Source: Shimia sp. R10_1 (GTDB lineage: Bacteria; Pseudomonadota; Alphaproteobacteria; Rhodobacterales; Rhodobacteraceae). From it: a stretch of 64,000 bases of DNA. The notes below the pieces were generated by a model, which saw only the letters and a program-made list of their open reading frames with translations, made no database searches and was not told the DNA's origin. Shown piece after piece: positions 35,460 to 44,593 of the stretch (positions within the stretch are counted from its first letter, which is position 1; every line of letters begins with the position of its first letter). Made by a program: the position numbers and the translations under genes. The stretch covers positions 744,001 through 808,000 of the forward strand of contig NZ_JAGHQX010000001.1 in the NCBI RefSeq assembly GCF_017744095.1, read 5' to 3'.

Positions 35460-36275
35460 TCAGGGCGTTTTTGCCTCCAACGCAGCCCAGGTGGCAGGCC
35501 CAACAACGCCATCCACACCCAACCCATTGTCACGCTGAAAATTCATCACCGCGCGCTTGGTCGCGGGACCAAAATCGCCATCAATCAAAACGCCATGGCC
35601 CGCGCGCCGCAGCAGCAGCTGTAACTCTCGCACCGCTTCCCCCAAGGCACCCGTGCGCAACACCAGTTCATCTGGTTCCGCCACCTCCCCAGACCCGCCG
35701 AACGCCGCATAGGCGCGGGCCATCTTAATGTCATATTTGTTTACCTTGTAGCCCGGCCCATTGTACTGGCGCGCAAACGCCGCCCAGTTGAGCGCCTGCA
35801 GCTCATCCACCAGCCCAGCGCGGCGAATGAAATTGGCCATGACCTGCACCTGCCCCGCCGCACCAGACACCGCATCCGCCACCAGCGCATGTACATCTTG
35901 ATAGCCAATCCACTCGGCATTGGCCCCCATCACCTGCCCCAGCCCCCAAGAGCAACTGCGCAAGGCGGCCACCTCATGCAGCTTCTTGGCCCGCGCCAGC
36001 AGATTGTAGCGCACCTGTTGTGAACTGGAGTTTTTCACGCCGCCCACCACGGTTGAGGCCAGCCCAGCCCGCACCGCTTTCTTACGCAACGCCACAGGCA
36101 GTTCGCGATGAAAGTAATGCCCTTCCCAACGGATCAACGGCATGTCTTTGCCATCCACCGTGGCAAACACCCGCCCGCCACTTTCAACCTGCGCCACAGC
36201 CAACAAGGCCGCAGGCTCCACAGTCAGTTCTTCAGCAATCTTGGAAATTTCTTCAACAACATCGGGCGCAAACAT
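35460..36275 (-). CDS. N-acetylmuramidase with peptidoglycan-binding domain
   Basis: Protein of 271 residues. Residues 1-190 match the N-acetylmuramidase family (VAQVESGGRVFATVDGKD with a candidate catalytic Glu, RSCSWGLGQVMG), and residues 205-268 form a PG_binding_1 domain (LLIDGDFGPATKRAVMNFQ type). There is no signal peptide, as in phage endolysins, which need a holin. No phage structural gene or holin is near, so it is a single domesticated lysin or cell-wall enzyme. AGGAG lies 8 nt ahead of the ATG at 36275. Confidence 0.85.
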   Translation of the reverse strand: MFAPDVVEEISKIAEELTVEPAALLAVAQVESGGRVFATVDGKDMPLIRWEGHYFHRELPVALRKKAVRAGLASTVVGGVKNSSSQQVRYNLLARAKKLHEVAALRSCSWGLGQVMGANAEWIGYQDVHALVADAVSGAAGQVQVMANFIRRAGLVDELQALNWAAFARQYNGPGYKVNKYDIKMARAYAAFGGSGEVAEPDELVLRTGALGEAVRELQLLLRRAGHGVLIDGDFGPATKRAVMNFQRDNGLGVDGVVGPATWAALEAKTP

Positions 36276-36380
36276 CCGCCACACTCCTCACCTGAAACAA
36301 AACTGCGGTTATGACACCCTGTGGCACATGAAGCTGTCAATGCAGTTGCACCTTACCTTTGTGCGCCCCATATCTTGGTC

Positions 36381-37073
36381 ATGATCAAATTCATGCCCAT
36401 ACTTCTCGCCCTGATCATGGGGATCGTGTCTTTCAAATTCTCTGCCTGGCGCACCACCAAGGAGCTGAAAGCCCGCTCAACAGAGCTGGCAGATCCCCGC
36501 CTCATGCCGCTGATCAAAGATATGGCCAAAGCCCTCGATTTGCCGCGCATCCGGGTGCACATCTACGAAATCGAGCCGGTGAATGGCCTCGCCGCACCAG
36601 ATGGCAAAATCTATCTCACCCGCGGCTTTTATGAACGCTACCGTCAGGGCTCGGTCAGCGCCGAAGAAATGGCCAGTGTGATCGCCCATGAACTCGGTCA
36701 TGTGGCCCTCGGCCACTCGCGCCGTCGTATGATCGACTTCTCCGGCCAGAATGCGCTGCGCACGGCGCTGGCCATGGTGCTCAACCGCTTTTTGCCCGGT
36801 CTTGGTGCGGTGATCTCCGGCGCGGCCCTATCGCTGTTGATGGCACGACTGTCGCGCTCTGATGAATTTGAAGCCGATGCCTATGCCGCCGCCCTGCTTG
36901 TAAAATCCGGCATTGGCACAGCGCCGCAGAAATCCCTGTTTGAAAAACTCAGCCACCTCACAGGCGCCCATGGGGCCAGCACACCCGCATGGCTGCTCAG
37001 CCACCCCAAAACAGAAGAGCGTATCAAAGCGATTGAAAAGCTCGAAACCGACTGGGGCCTCACGCAAGCCTGA
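36381..37073 (+). CDS. M48 family metallopeptidase
   Basis: Protein of 230 residues with a membrane-spanning N-terminus (about 5-20), the zinc motif HELGHVALGH near residue 106 and the third ligand in RSDEFEADAYAA. A second hydrophobic stretch lies at 140-160. It resembles HtpX/BepA-type membrane or periplasmic quality-control proteases but is shorter. The ATG at 36381 starts the first helix; 36393 is an alternative. Function inferred from family. Confidence 0.88.
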   Translation: MIKFMPILLALIMGIVSFKFSAWRTTKELKARSTELADPRLMPLIKDMAKALDLPRIRVHIYEIEPVNGLAAPDGKIYLTRGFYERYRQGSVSAEEMASVIAHELGHVALGHSRRRMIDFSGQNALRTALAMVLNRFLPGLGAVISGAALSLLMARLSRSDEFEADAYAAALLVKSGIGTAPQKSLFEKLSHLTGAHGASTPAWLLSHPKTEERIKAIEKLETDWGLTQA

Positions 37074-37080
37074 GCACGCT

Positions 37081-37140
37081 TCTCATTCGTCAAATGTCCC
37101 GGGGGAGTCATATCCCTGATATGACGGGGGCAGTGCCCCC
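37081..37140 (+). repeat. intergenic hairpin element, copy B
   Basis: TCTCATTC, then CAAATGTCCCGGGGG, an inner hairpin GTCATAT/ATATGAC and a final GGGGGC/GCCCCC hairpin. It begins 8 nt after the M48 stop and ends 9 nt before the convergent PIN gene stop, so it probably serves as a bidirectional terminator. Same layout as copies C and D; the inner hairpin differs in sequence but keeps pairing. Confidence 0.75.
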
Positions 37141-37148
37141 ATGGCTGC

Positions 37149-37694
37149 TTAACGGCTCACAGCTTTGGCCAGCTTGGGCAGGCGTGCCTTTTTGAGCAGC
37201 GCACGCATCTCCCAAGGCTCCCCACTCAGCCGTTCTGCCTCACGGCGCACGGCCTCACACGCCTGCGCCACGCCTTCGGGATCTTCTTCCCAGCATTTGC
37301 GCAACAGCTCATCCGGCCCGATGCGCGCCACGCCTTCTTCCGCCAAAATATGGCGCGGGAAATCCTTCACATTCATCGTGACAATGGCGTCAGCCGAGCC
37401 CGCAATCGCTGCCGCCAGAACATGAGTGTCGTTCTCATCCGGCAGGTAGAGACGGTCCTGCAAACCTTGGGGCCAAGTCACCTCTGCCTTGGGCCAGTCG
37501 GCGCGGATCAGCGCAATTTCGCTGCGCGCCTGCGGCTCCCCTGTGGGGCCGATCTTGCGCGCCGCCCGTGCCCATTCTTCCAGAATGCGCGCCGACCATT
37601 GCGGTTGAAACGCTCCGGTCTTGGCGACACCCAAAAGCACTTCCCGCATCACTGTCGGATAGAGCACGCAAGCATCGAGCAAGAGCCGTTTCAA
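37149..37694 (-). CDS. PIN domain protein (RSP_2648 type)
   Basis: Protein of 181 residues with the PIN nuclease layout: an N-terminal LLLDACVLYP (first Asp), a central LPDENDTHVLAAAIAGSADAIVT block with the other acidic residues and a MNVKDFP strand. It resembles the family named after RSP_2648 of Rhodobacter sphaeroides (from memory). It follows the RlmI gene by 10 nt and no antitoxin-like gene is adjacent, so a toxin role is not supported; an RNA-processing role is possible. Confidence 0.8.
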   Translation of the reverse strand: MKRLLLDACVLYPTVMREVLLGVAKTGAFQPQWSARILEEWARAARKIGPTGEPQARSEIALIRADWPKAEVTWPQGLQDRLYLPDENDTHVLAAAIAGSADAIVTMNVKDFPRHILAEEGVARIGPDELLRKCWEEDPEGVAQACEAVRREAERLSGEPWEMRALLKKARLPKLAKAVSR

Positions 37695-37704
37695 AGCGCG
37701 CGCC

Positions 37705-38925
37705 TCACAGGCGGAAAATCAGCGATTTGAGATATCCGCTTTCCGCCAGTTGCGGCATCAGCGGGTGATCTGGCCCGGCAAAACCTGTGTGCAAGAGCTG
37801 CGCCTGACGCCCTGCCCGGCCAATTCCGCGCAGGCTTGCGCCCCGGAATCGCGCCACATCCGCAGCATGGGAGCAGGAACAGAGGCCCAGATACCCACCG
37901 TCTGCCACCAACGGTGCGGCCAGTCGCGCCACACGTTCATAAGCCCGCAGGCCCTTTTCCAGCGCAGGCTTGGACGGCGCAAAAGCTGGCGGATCACAGA
38001 TCACCACATCAAATTGCGCGCCTTCTTCCGCCAAAGCGGTCAGCACGTCAAAGGCATCGCCTTTGCGGGTGGAGAAACGATCTGCCACGCCAGCAGCTGC
38101 GGCGCCAGCTTGCGCCAGTTCCAACGCAGCGGCAGAGCCATCCACCGCCAGGGCTTCAGATGCGCCGCCTGCCAGCGCGGCCAGCGAGAAGCCCCCGACG
38201 TGAGAAAACACATCGAGCACTTTCGCATCTTTGCAGAGCCCGGCCACAAAGCCGTGGTTGGGGCGCTGGTCATAAAACAAACCCGTCTTCTGCCCACCGG
38301 TCAGATCCGCCATATAGGTCGCGCCGTTCATCACCACAGGGACAGGTGCATCCGGGGCTGTGCCCAGCATCACGGCGCTGTGCTCTTCCAGTCCTTCCAG
38401 GCTGCGCGCACGGCCAGAGCCATTCATCAGGATCGTGCTGACCCCGGTAACTTTGGCCAATGCGGCCACCATCATATCAAGGCGCGCATCCGCCCAAGCC
38501 GCATTGGGCTGGATTACCGCAATATCGCCAAAACGGTCCACCACAACGCCGGGCAGCCCGTCCGCTTCGGCGTGGATCAGACGGTAATAGGGCGTTGCGT
38601 AGAGCCGCTCCCGCATCGCCAGAGCATAGGCAAATTTGGCCTCAAACCACGCCTGATCCACAACGGTTGTGACATCGCGCGAGATCATCCGGCAGAAGAT
38701 CTTGCTCTGGCTGTTGGTCGCCACCAACCCGATAGGCGCGCGGTTGTCGTCTTCCAGAATAGCCAATGTGCCCGGTGTCAGCGCTTTGGTGCGCCGGTCG
38801 GTCACAAGCTCATTGCCATAGACCCAGGGAAAGCCATGGCGGATCGCACGAGCATTGGCTTTGGGCTTAAGGCGGACAACCGGCAGATCACCGGCGGCGG
38901 AAACGGAAGAGGACGGCATAGACAT
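37705..38925 (-). CDS. rlmI: class I rRNA methyltransferase, RlmI-like
   Basis: Protein of 406 residues: an N-terminal PUA-like RNA-binding domain (about 15-90), a linker, and a SAM-dependent methyltransferase domain from about 200, with VLDVFSHVGGFSL, CDPPAFAPSK and CSCSH as the catalytic region. The order matches RlmI/RlmK-type 23S rRNA m5C methyltransferases, although the exact target base is inferred. Probably co-transcribed with the PIN gene. Confidence 0.85.
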   Translation of the reverse strand: MSMPSSSVSAAGDLPVVRLKPKANARAIRHGFPWVYGNELVTDRRTKALTPGTLAILEDDNRAPIGLVATNSQSKIFCRMISRDVTTVVDQAWFEAKFAYALAMRERLYATPYYRLIHAEADGLPGVVVDRFGDIAVIQPNAAWADARLDMMVAALAKVTGVSTILMNGSGRARSLEGLEEHSAVMLGTAPDAPVPVVMNGATYMADLTGGQKTGLFYDQRPNHGFVAGLCKDAKVLDVFSHVGGFSLAALAGGASEALAVDGSAAALELAQAGAAAAGVADRFSTRKGDAFDVLTALAEEGAQFDVVICDPPAFAPSKPALEKGLRAYERVARLAAPLVADGGYLGLCSCSHAADVARFRGASLRGIGRAGRQAQLLHTGFAGPDHPLMPQLAESGYLKSLIFRL

Positions 38926-38972
38926 GCCGCCCTCCTACTGTGTTCTTTGGGATGTGAAAAGCCCTCTCAGGC

Positions 38973-39659
38973 TCAGTTCAGCTCTGCCGTGGTCAGAGCG
39001 CTTGCCTCTGTCCCGATTGGCGCAAGCGGCTGAACCGTCTTGCTGGCGCCCCGGCTTGGTCCAACAAACCCTTGTGCTTTGGTCAGCTCTTCACGCACCA
39101 CATAGGCAAGGTGGTGGGTGATGCGGTACTTCTGGGTCAGGCCACGGGCCTCAGCGGCCAGTGCTTTTTGCCCCCCATACCCGGTCAAGCTTGCCTTAAT
39201 TGGCTTGGGCCCACGCAGCACAGCGCCGCTTTGCGCATCCACAATTGTCATCGTGAATTCAATCGCATGCACACCGCCTACGCTGTACCGCGTCTTCTCG
39301 GTCAGCGCATGAAAGCGGCTCACTTCAATCTGCACATGCACCGGGCGCGCACCTACGAGCGGCCCGCCACCAAGGCGCACCCCCTCTTCAAACATCGCTT
39401 TGACTTGTTCATATCGATCGCCATAGGCGTCCCCGCGCCACACGATATCTCCACCCGGGTAGTAGGTGTTGGCCTCAGACACCCGCAGGCTGCGCGGCAC
39501 TGTGACTTCAAATCCAGCCATCTGGTACGACGGCGCCGGAGCTGCAATCTCGGTGGAGGCCACATCAAACGGCGCGTTCCGGCTGGCAGTATCCACAGAG
39601 GCACAGGCACTCACGCCAAGGCCCAAAACCATTGCTGCAACAACACGCATAAGTGACAT
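38973..39659 (-). CDS. lipoprotein, DUF6778-like
   Basis: Protein of 228 residues with a lipoprotein signal (lipobox VSAC, Cys18). The mature part has VTVPRSLRVSEANTYYPGGDIVWRGD, a block I associate with a Rhodobacterales lipoprotein family (DUF6778, recalled, not checked). No catalytic motif. The ATG at 39659 opens the signal peptide; the longer frame to 39716 adds charged residues. Standalone gene upstream of rlmI on the same strand. Confidence 0.65.
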   Translation of the reverse strand: MSLMRVVAAMVLGLGVSACASVDTASRNAPFDVASTEIAAPAPSYQMAGFEVTVPRSLRVSEANTYYPGGDIVWRGDAYGDRYEQVKAMFEEGVRLGGGPLVGARPVHVQIEVSRFHALTEKTRYSVGGVHAIEFTMTIVDAQSGAVLRGPKPIKASLTGYGGQKALAAEARGLTQKYRITHHLAYVVREELTKAQGFVGPSRGASKTVQPLAPIGTEASALTTAELN

Positions 39660-39798
39660 GATCGACTCCTTCGGCGGATTTCGCCTTTTATTTCTGTCGA
39701 TCAAGATGCCCCCCAATTTGGGCGCGATTGCGGCGGGGGTCGGACCTTTTCAGGGGAATTGAGTCAAACCGACAACCCCCTAAAATCAATACGGATTG

Positions 39799-40068
39799 TC
39801 AGTCCCGCGGACGGCTCCGCCACCCGCCCCGACGCCGTGGCGCGGTCATTTGAACCTGGCCGTCCCGCAGCACCTCGCTCATTGGGTGGTCAGGAAACTC
39901 CGCGCCATAATGCGCAAGCAAAGCGTCAATCGCCGCTTGCGTATCACTGTCCTGCGGCAAAGAAAGCGCCCAATCCAGAAAGATCGAGCGACATTCCGGC
40001 AACGCAATGCCGTCAATCTGATAGCTTTCCCGGATCAGCCCCTTGGGGTCAAACTGCGAAAGATCCAT
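39799..40068 (-). CDS. conserved hypothetical protein
   Basis: Protein of 89 residues; soluble, mostly helical, with an Arg-rich C-terminus (APRRRGGWRSRPRD). It begins 1 nt after the glnE stop, so it is translated from the glnE message. No family recognised; the tight linkage suggests a role tied to GlnE or simply a conserved gene order. Confidence 0.65.
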   Translation of the reverse strand: MDLSQFDPKGLIRESYQIDGIALPECRSIFLDWALSLPQDSDTQAAIDALLAHYGAEFPDHPMSEVLRDGQVQMTAPRRRGGWRSRPRD

Positions 40069-40069
40069 G

Positions 40070-42865
40070 TCACGCCTCCCTTTTGGCGATCAGGTTTGTC
40101 TGTGCCAGCGCCGCGTCGATGCTTGTTGCTGCCGCATCACACGCGATGTGCATCTGTGTTTGCAGCGCCTCTATGTCTGCAGCCCCCGTCTCACGCAATA
40201 GAAATGCGCGTCCACCTTCGCCAATTTGTTGCGGATCAATGGTCTGACCCGACAGCAATTTGGACGCAAGCTGCACCTGCCAACAAAGCCGATAAGTGGC
40301 CGCCAGCTCTGTCACATTGTCGGCGTTCAGCCACCCAATTGCGACCCCCGCCTGCAAACCCTGGGTAACGGCACGGCGCGGGCTCCCCGCGAGCAAGGCC
40401 GCCGTCTGACTTAACAGCTCAATGTCCTGCAGTCGTCCAGCGCCGATCTTGGCATCCCAAGCCCCATCCGGCGCCTTCGCAGCGGCGATCCGGGCGCGCA
40501 TCTCCTCCACATCCGCCGCGACCTTGGCTGGTGTCTTGGGCTGCGTCAAAAGCTCCTGCCGGAAAGCTTCCACCTCCGCCATCAACTCTGGCGCTCCGGT
40601 CACAGGCCGCGCCCGGGTGAGCGCCAGATGTTCCCAGGTCCAGGCTTCGGTCTGCTGATAGTTCTTAAAGGACGCCAGCGAGGTCGCCACCGGCCCCTGC
40701 GTGCCTGAAGGCCGCAAGCGCATGTCCACTTCATAGAGCCGCCCCTGCGCCATCGGCGCGCTCAGCGCGGTCACCAAAGCCTGCGTAAAGCGCGCATAAT
40801 AGGGCCGTGTCGCCAAGGGGCGTCGCCCTTCTGATCCCTCAACCCCATCCGCATCATAAATCACGATCAGATCCAGATCGGAGGTCGCATTCAGGCGGCG
40901 CGCGCCAAGAGAGCCCATCCCAAGCACCATAGCCCCCCGCCCCGGCATCGGCCCATGCTTGGCGGCAAATTGGTCGGCAACGGGCTGCCACAGGGCGCCC
41001 AGCACAGCATCGGCCAGATCGGCATATTGCTGCCCCGCCTCCTCGGCCCCCATGAGTCCGCGCAGGTGATGCACCCCAATTCGGAACTGCCATTCTTTGG
41101 CCCAACGCCGAGTGCTGTCCAGCTGCGCCTCATAGTCGCTTTCCTGCGCCAGCCGTTCAGAAAGCTCAGCCGTCAGCGCGGCCTGTCCCGGCCATGGCGC
41201 AAAGAAGCCACCGCCGATCACCGCGTCAAACACCCCGGAATTGCGCGACAGATGCTGCGCCAGCGCAGGAGCCGTACCCACAATATCAATCAGCAGGTCG
41301 ATCAGTTGCGGATTGGCCTCAAACAGGGAAAACAGCTGCACCCCCGCGGGCAACCCGCGCAGGAACCCATCCATTGCCAACACCGCCTCATCCGGGCGCG
41401 GGGTCTGCGCCAGACGGCGCAAAATCTCAGGACGCAGCCGCTTCCAGATTTCAGTGGCCCGCGCGCTGCGCAGGGCGGGATAGGTCTGCCAGCGGCCAAG
41501 AACAGCCGGATCAAACGCATGTTCCACCGCCTCAGAGGCCGCCGCATCTGGCGCAAAGAACCCCTCGGTCATATCATGGACTTCAGTCAGCCGCGCACGC
41601 AGCTCCTGTTGTAGATCATCAATGTCGCGCCCCATCAAACCAGCAATCCGGCCCCAGCCTTCGGCCCCCTGTGGCAACCGGTGAGTCTGCGCATCAGCCA
41701 CCATCTGCACCCGGTGCTCCACCTCGCGGTGAAAGCGATAGTGGTCGCTCAGCGCCTCTGCCACCTCATCAGGCACCCAGCCTTTGGAGGCCAGCTTGCG
41801 CAAGCCCGGCACCGTATGACGGTCACGCAAGTAAGGATCGCGCCCGCCTGCGATCAACTGCCGTGTCTGCGTGAAAAACTCGATCTCCCGGATGCCGCCC
41901 CGGCCCAGCTTCATATCGTGGCCATCCAGTGAAATCTCACCGCCCAGCCCCTTGTGCTCGCGAATGCGCAGGCGCATGTCGTGGGCGTCCTGAATGGCGG
42001 CAAAATCCAGATGCCGACGCCAGACAAAGGGCGTCAGCGTTTTCAGAAACCGCGCCCCGGCCTCCAGATCCCCTGCCGAAGGCCGCGCCTTGATATAGGC
42101 CGCCCGCTCCCAGGTGCGCCCCAGACTTTCATAATAGCGCTCCGCTGTTTCCATCGCGATACACACCGGGGTCACCGCCGGATCGGGCCGCAGCCTCAGA
42201 TCGGTGCGAAACACGTAACCCTCGCCGGTGATGTCATTCAGCATGGCCGCCATCTTGCGCGTCGCCCGAATGAAACTGGCGCGCGCATCGTGATAATCAT
42301 CTGGGTCAAACCGCGTTTCATCAAACAGGCAGATCAGGTCAATATCAGAGCTGTAGTTCAGCTCATGTGCCCCCATTTTCCCCATTGCCAGCGTGACCAT
42401 GCCCCCGGCTGTCGGGATATCATCCTCTGTGGCACCGGGCAGCTTGCCGCGCCGGATCTCTGCCCCGATGGTGGCCTCCAGCGCCAGCTGGCTCGCCAAA
42501 TCGGCAAAATCGGTCAGCGTTCCGGTGACTTTTTCAAGCGACCACGCCCCGGACAGATCCGCCAAAGCGGTCAGCAGTGCGACCTTGCGCTTGGCCGCAC
42601 GCAACACTGTGGCGCGCTGATCGGGCGCGCTCTCTTTCAGCGCCGCAAAAAGCTGCGCCAGCGCGGCGTCTGCATCCAACAGCGCTTCTGGCAACCAATC
42701 TGCCTCTTTGTGGATCAGCCCTTTCAGGTAAGGGCTAGAGCCTGCGGTGCCCGTGATCAGCTTGGCCAGATCGCCGGACAGCCCCGGCACGGCGGCGCAG
42801 GCCTCCGCCCCAAGATCAGCATCATAGGCATGTGGCAAGCGGGTGATTTGGGATGCAAAAGTCAT
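40070..42865 (-). CDS. glnE: bifunctional glutamine synthetase adenylyltransferase/deadenylylase
   Basis: Protein of 931 residues, the usual length. Two nucleotidyltransferase domains are visible: GKMGAHELNYSSDIDLI near residue 190 and GMGSLGARRLNATSDLDLI near 690, each with the Gly-x11-Asp-x-Asp motif. It adds or removes AMP on glutamine synthetase according to nitrogen status, under PII control. The ATG at 42865 (MTFASQI) is chosen over the GTG at 42886. Confidence 0.95.
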   Translation of the reverse strand: MTFASQITRLPHAYDADLGAEACAAVPGLSGDLAKLITGTAGSSPYLKGLIHKEADWLPEALLDADAALAQLFAALKESAPDQRATVLRAAKRKVALLTALADLSGAWSLEKVTGTLTDFADLASQLALEATIGAEIRRGKLPGATEDDIPTAGGMVTLAMGKMGAHELNYSSDIDLICLFDETRFDPDDYHDARASFIRATRKMAAMLNDITGEGYVFRTDLRLRPDPAVTPVCIAMETAERYYESLGRTWERAAYIKARPSAGDLEAGARFLKTLTPFVWRRHLDFAAIQDAHDMRLRIREHKGLGGEISLDGHDMKLGRGGIREIEFFTQTRQLIAGGRDPYLRDRHTVPGLRKLASKGWVPDEVAEALSDHYRFHREVEHRVQMVADAQTHRLPQGAEGWGRIAGLMGRDIDDLQQELRARLTEVHDMTEGFFAPDAAASEAVEHAFDPAVLGRWQTYPALRSARATEIWKRLRPEILRRLAQTPRPDEAVLAMDGFLRGLPAGVQLFSLFEANPQLIDLLIDIVGTAPALAQHLSRNSGVFDAVIGGGFFAPWPGQAALTAELSERLAQESDYEAQLDSTRRWAKEWQFRIGVHHLRGLMGAEEAGQQYADLADAVLGALWQPVADQFAAKHGPMPGRGAMVLGMGSLGARRLNATSDLDLIVIYDADGVEGSEGRRPLATRPYYARFTQALVTALSAPMAQGRLYEVDMRLRPSGTQGPVATSLASFKNYQQTEAWTWEHLALTRARPVTGAPELMAEVEAFRQELLTQPKTPAKVAADVEEMRARIAAAKAPDGAWDAKIGAGRLQDIELLSQTAALLAGSPRRAVTQGLQAGVAIGWLNADNVTELAATYRLCWQVQLASKLLSGQTIDPQQIGEGGRAFLLRETGAADIEALQTQMHIACDAAATSIDAALAQTNLIAKREA

Positions 42866-42916
42866 GGGGGGGACTTTGAAACCCACAAGCCGCGAAGGTC
42901 AATGCGGCGTGATGGC

Positions 42917-42980
42917 AAAAGGGGCGCCCCCCTTGCCACAGCTGCGATGTGGCTCGCCCGGGATACTCGCCGAATGAGAG
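42917..42980 (-). repeat. intergenic hairpin element, copy D
   Basis: Read on the minus strand: TCTCATTCGGCGAGTATCCCGGG, inner hairpin GCCACA/TGTGGC, then a GGGGCGCC-rich terminal hairpin and a T-run. It lies between the stop of the SnoaL-like gene (42985) and the start of glnE (42865), both on the minus strand, and would end the first transcript. Same design as copies B and C. Confidence 0.7.
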
Positions 42981-42984
42981 ACGC

Positions 42985-43374
42985 TTAGGGAACTGGGACA
43001 TCCGTAAGCGGGGTGTCTTGGCTGAAACTGTTGCGCCATGCGCCATCCGTTGCGCGCTGCCAAAGTGAACTGATCAACATGGCCTCCCAGTCGGTGCTGC
43101 CAACCCGAAGGTAATCCGCCCGGTACACCAGCAAGCCTCCATCTGCCGAGACCGCTCGAAACGTCATCTCAGACAGCCGAAAATCCGCAATCGTCGGGCC
43201 CTCAGCCAGCTGTCCCACGTGGTCGGCCTTGCTGCCGAACCCACTGGGGTACACTCCAAGAAAATCCGCCGACAAAAGAGCAGCGTCAGCCGCTGGATCC
43301 CCCTTGACCAATGCGGTCCACACGCGGCCCTCCAGAGCTGCAATCTTGGCTTTCAAATCGTTTTCTATTTTCAT
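42985..43374 (-). CDS. SnoaL/NTF2-like (DUF4440) protein
   Basis: Protein of 129 residues with the cone-fold pattern of DUF4440: ALEGRVWTALVKGDPAADAALLSADFLGVYPSG at the N-terminus and a WQRATDGAWRNSFSQDTPL end. Likely a small-molecule-binding or isomerase-like protein; function unknown. The ATG at 43374 begins the domain. Divergent from the YbaK gene. Confidence 0.78.
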   Translation of the reverse strand: MKIENDLKAKIAALEGRVWTALVKGDPAADAALLSADFLGVYPSGFGSKADHVGQLAEGPTIADFRLSEMTFRAVSADGGLLVYRADYLRVGSTDWEAMLISSLWQRATDGAWRNSFSQDTPLTDVPVP

Positions 43375-43430
43375 GGCCCTTCCGTGCCCTATGCTGCCCC
43401 AGACATCAACCCAAACAGGATTCATGAGAG

Positions 43431-43898
43431 ATGAGCAAAAGCCTCAAACGTGTACGCGCCGCGCTCGAAGCGGCCGGTGCCGCCGTCGATATCCGCGAAA
43501 CCGATGGCGCACGTACCGCAGAAATGGCGGCAAAGGCCGTCAATTGCCATGTGGATCAAATCGCAAAATCCATCATCTTTCAGGCGCAGGACAGCGAGAC
43601 TGTGGTGCTCTTTCTGACGGCCGGTGGCAGGCAGGTTGATCTGGCAGCCGCCTCCGCGCTGGCGGGTCTGGCGTTGCAACGTGCGGATGCGACAGTGGTG
43701 CGCAATCAAACCGGCTTTGCAATTGGCGGGGTCAGCCCGGTGGGCCACCTCTCCCCCATCCGTGTGTTTATGGATGAACACCTGATGGCATTTGAACAGA
43801 TCTGGGCCGCAGCAGGCACACCACATCACGTTTTTTGCATCGAACCAAAAGAGTTGTGCGCCCTGACCCGGGCTGAGATTGGCGCTTTCAGCCTGTAG
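43431..43898 (+). CDS. YbaK/ProX-type aminoacyl-tRNA deacylase
   Basis: Protein of 155 residues of the YbaK/EbsC/ProXp family: ELCAKAVNCHVDQIAKSIIF region with the conserved Lys, FLTAGGRQVDL and the GFAIGGVSPVGH signature. Members trim mischarged tRNAs; this subgroup may be ProXp-ala- or Cys-tRNAPro-specific, which cannot be told here. Confidence 0.88.
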   Translation: MSKSLKRVRAALEAAGAAVDIRETDGARTAEMAAKAVNCHVDQIAKSIIFQAQDSETVVLFLTAGGRQVDLAAASALAGLALQRADATVVRNQTGFAIGGVSPVGHLSPIRVFMDEHLMAFEQIWAAAGTPHHVFCIEPKELCALTRAEIGAFSL

Positions 43899-44072
43899 CT
43901 TTGCTTTTTTAGACAGATAAAAACATTCAAAAACAATATCTTATCACCAAAATGTAAAAACTATTCACATTCTGGCTTGCAATCAAAGCCTGCAGTGCCA
44001 ATCTAGGTAATGTGAAAGGGATTTACATACCCAATCACAGCGTAGCTAGAAACACCAACTTCGGAGACCCCA
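43899..44072. other. AT-rich intergenic region upstream of DUF2852 gene
   Basis: About 170 nt, markedly richer in A+T than its surroundings (43910-43990 especially). It probably holds the promoter for the DUF2852 gene at 44073. No clear palindrome or terminator was identified. Confidence 0.4.
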
Positions 44073-44498
44073 ATGACCCCTGCCGCAACCGCACATACCG
44101 CCGACACCCGCCACCTTGGCTGGTTTGGCAGAAGCGAGGCTTGGCTTGACAGCAAAGGCAAAGGTGCCTGGATCGCCGCCATGGTGCTTGGTTTTGTGTT
44201 CTTCTGGCCCGTCGGTCTGGCCCTTCTGTTTTACATGATCTGGAGCAAGGATATGTTCAAGAAATCTCACCGCAGCCGCAGCTGTTCGCGTCGGATGCAT
44301 GTCATGACCCCAACCGGCAACAGCGCCTTTGACGCCTACCGCGACGAAACCCTGCGCCGTCTGGAAGACGAACAGAAGAGCTTTGAAGAATTCCTGCAGC
44401 GTTTGCGCGATGCCAAGGACAAAGCCGAATTTGACCAATTCATGGACGAACGCGCCACCAAAGCGGCCGACGCGCCCAAAGAAACCGAAGACGCGTAA
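44073..44498 (+). CDS. DUF2852 membrane protein
   Basis: Protein of 141 residues with one membrane helix (about 33-55: AMVLGFVFFWPVGLALLFYMIW), the DUF2852 core, and a charged coiled-coil C-terminus (DAYRDETLRRLEDEQKSFEEFLQRL). Function unknown; widespread in alphaproteobacteria. Confidence 0.85.
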   Translation: MTPAATAHTADTRHLGWFGRSEAWLDSKGKGAWIAAMVLGFVFFWPVGLALLFYMIWSKDMFKKSHRSRSCSRRMHVMTPTGNSAFDAYRDETLRRLEDEQKSFEEFLQRLRDAKDKAEFDQFMDERATKAADAPKETEDA

Positions 44499-44522
44499 GC
44501 CCTCACAACTTGTTAAGATGTG

Positions 44523-44544
44523 GCGCGGAAGCCCCCTTCCGCGC
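44523..44544. repeat. GC hairpin between DUF2852 and RDD genes
   Basis: GCGCGGAAG/CTTCCGCGC, 9-bp perfect stem with a CCCC loop, 25 nt after the DUF2852 stop. No T-run follows at once, so it may be a weak terminator or processing site. Confidence 0.4.
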
Positions 44545-44593
44545 TGCTTCGCTTTGAAAAAACACACATCACACTCACCCCGGAGGGAGGGCC

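Noticed and set aside
35460-36275. Muramidase as evidence of a prophage or gene transfer agent
   Set aside because: No holin, terminase, portal or tail gene is near; neighbours are housekeeping genes.
37149-37694. PIN protein as toxin of a toxin-antitoxin pair
   Set aside because: No antitoxin-sized gene overlaps or adjoins it; it follows rlmI by 10 nt and belongs to a solo family.
37750-39033. 427-codon open frame on the plus strand
   Set aside because: Antisense to rlmI; no domain seen.
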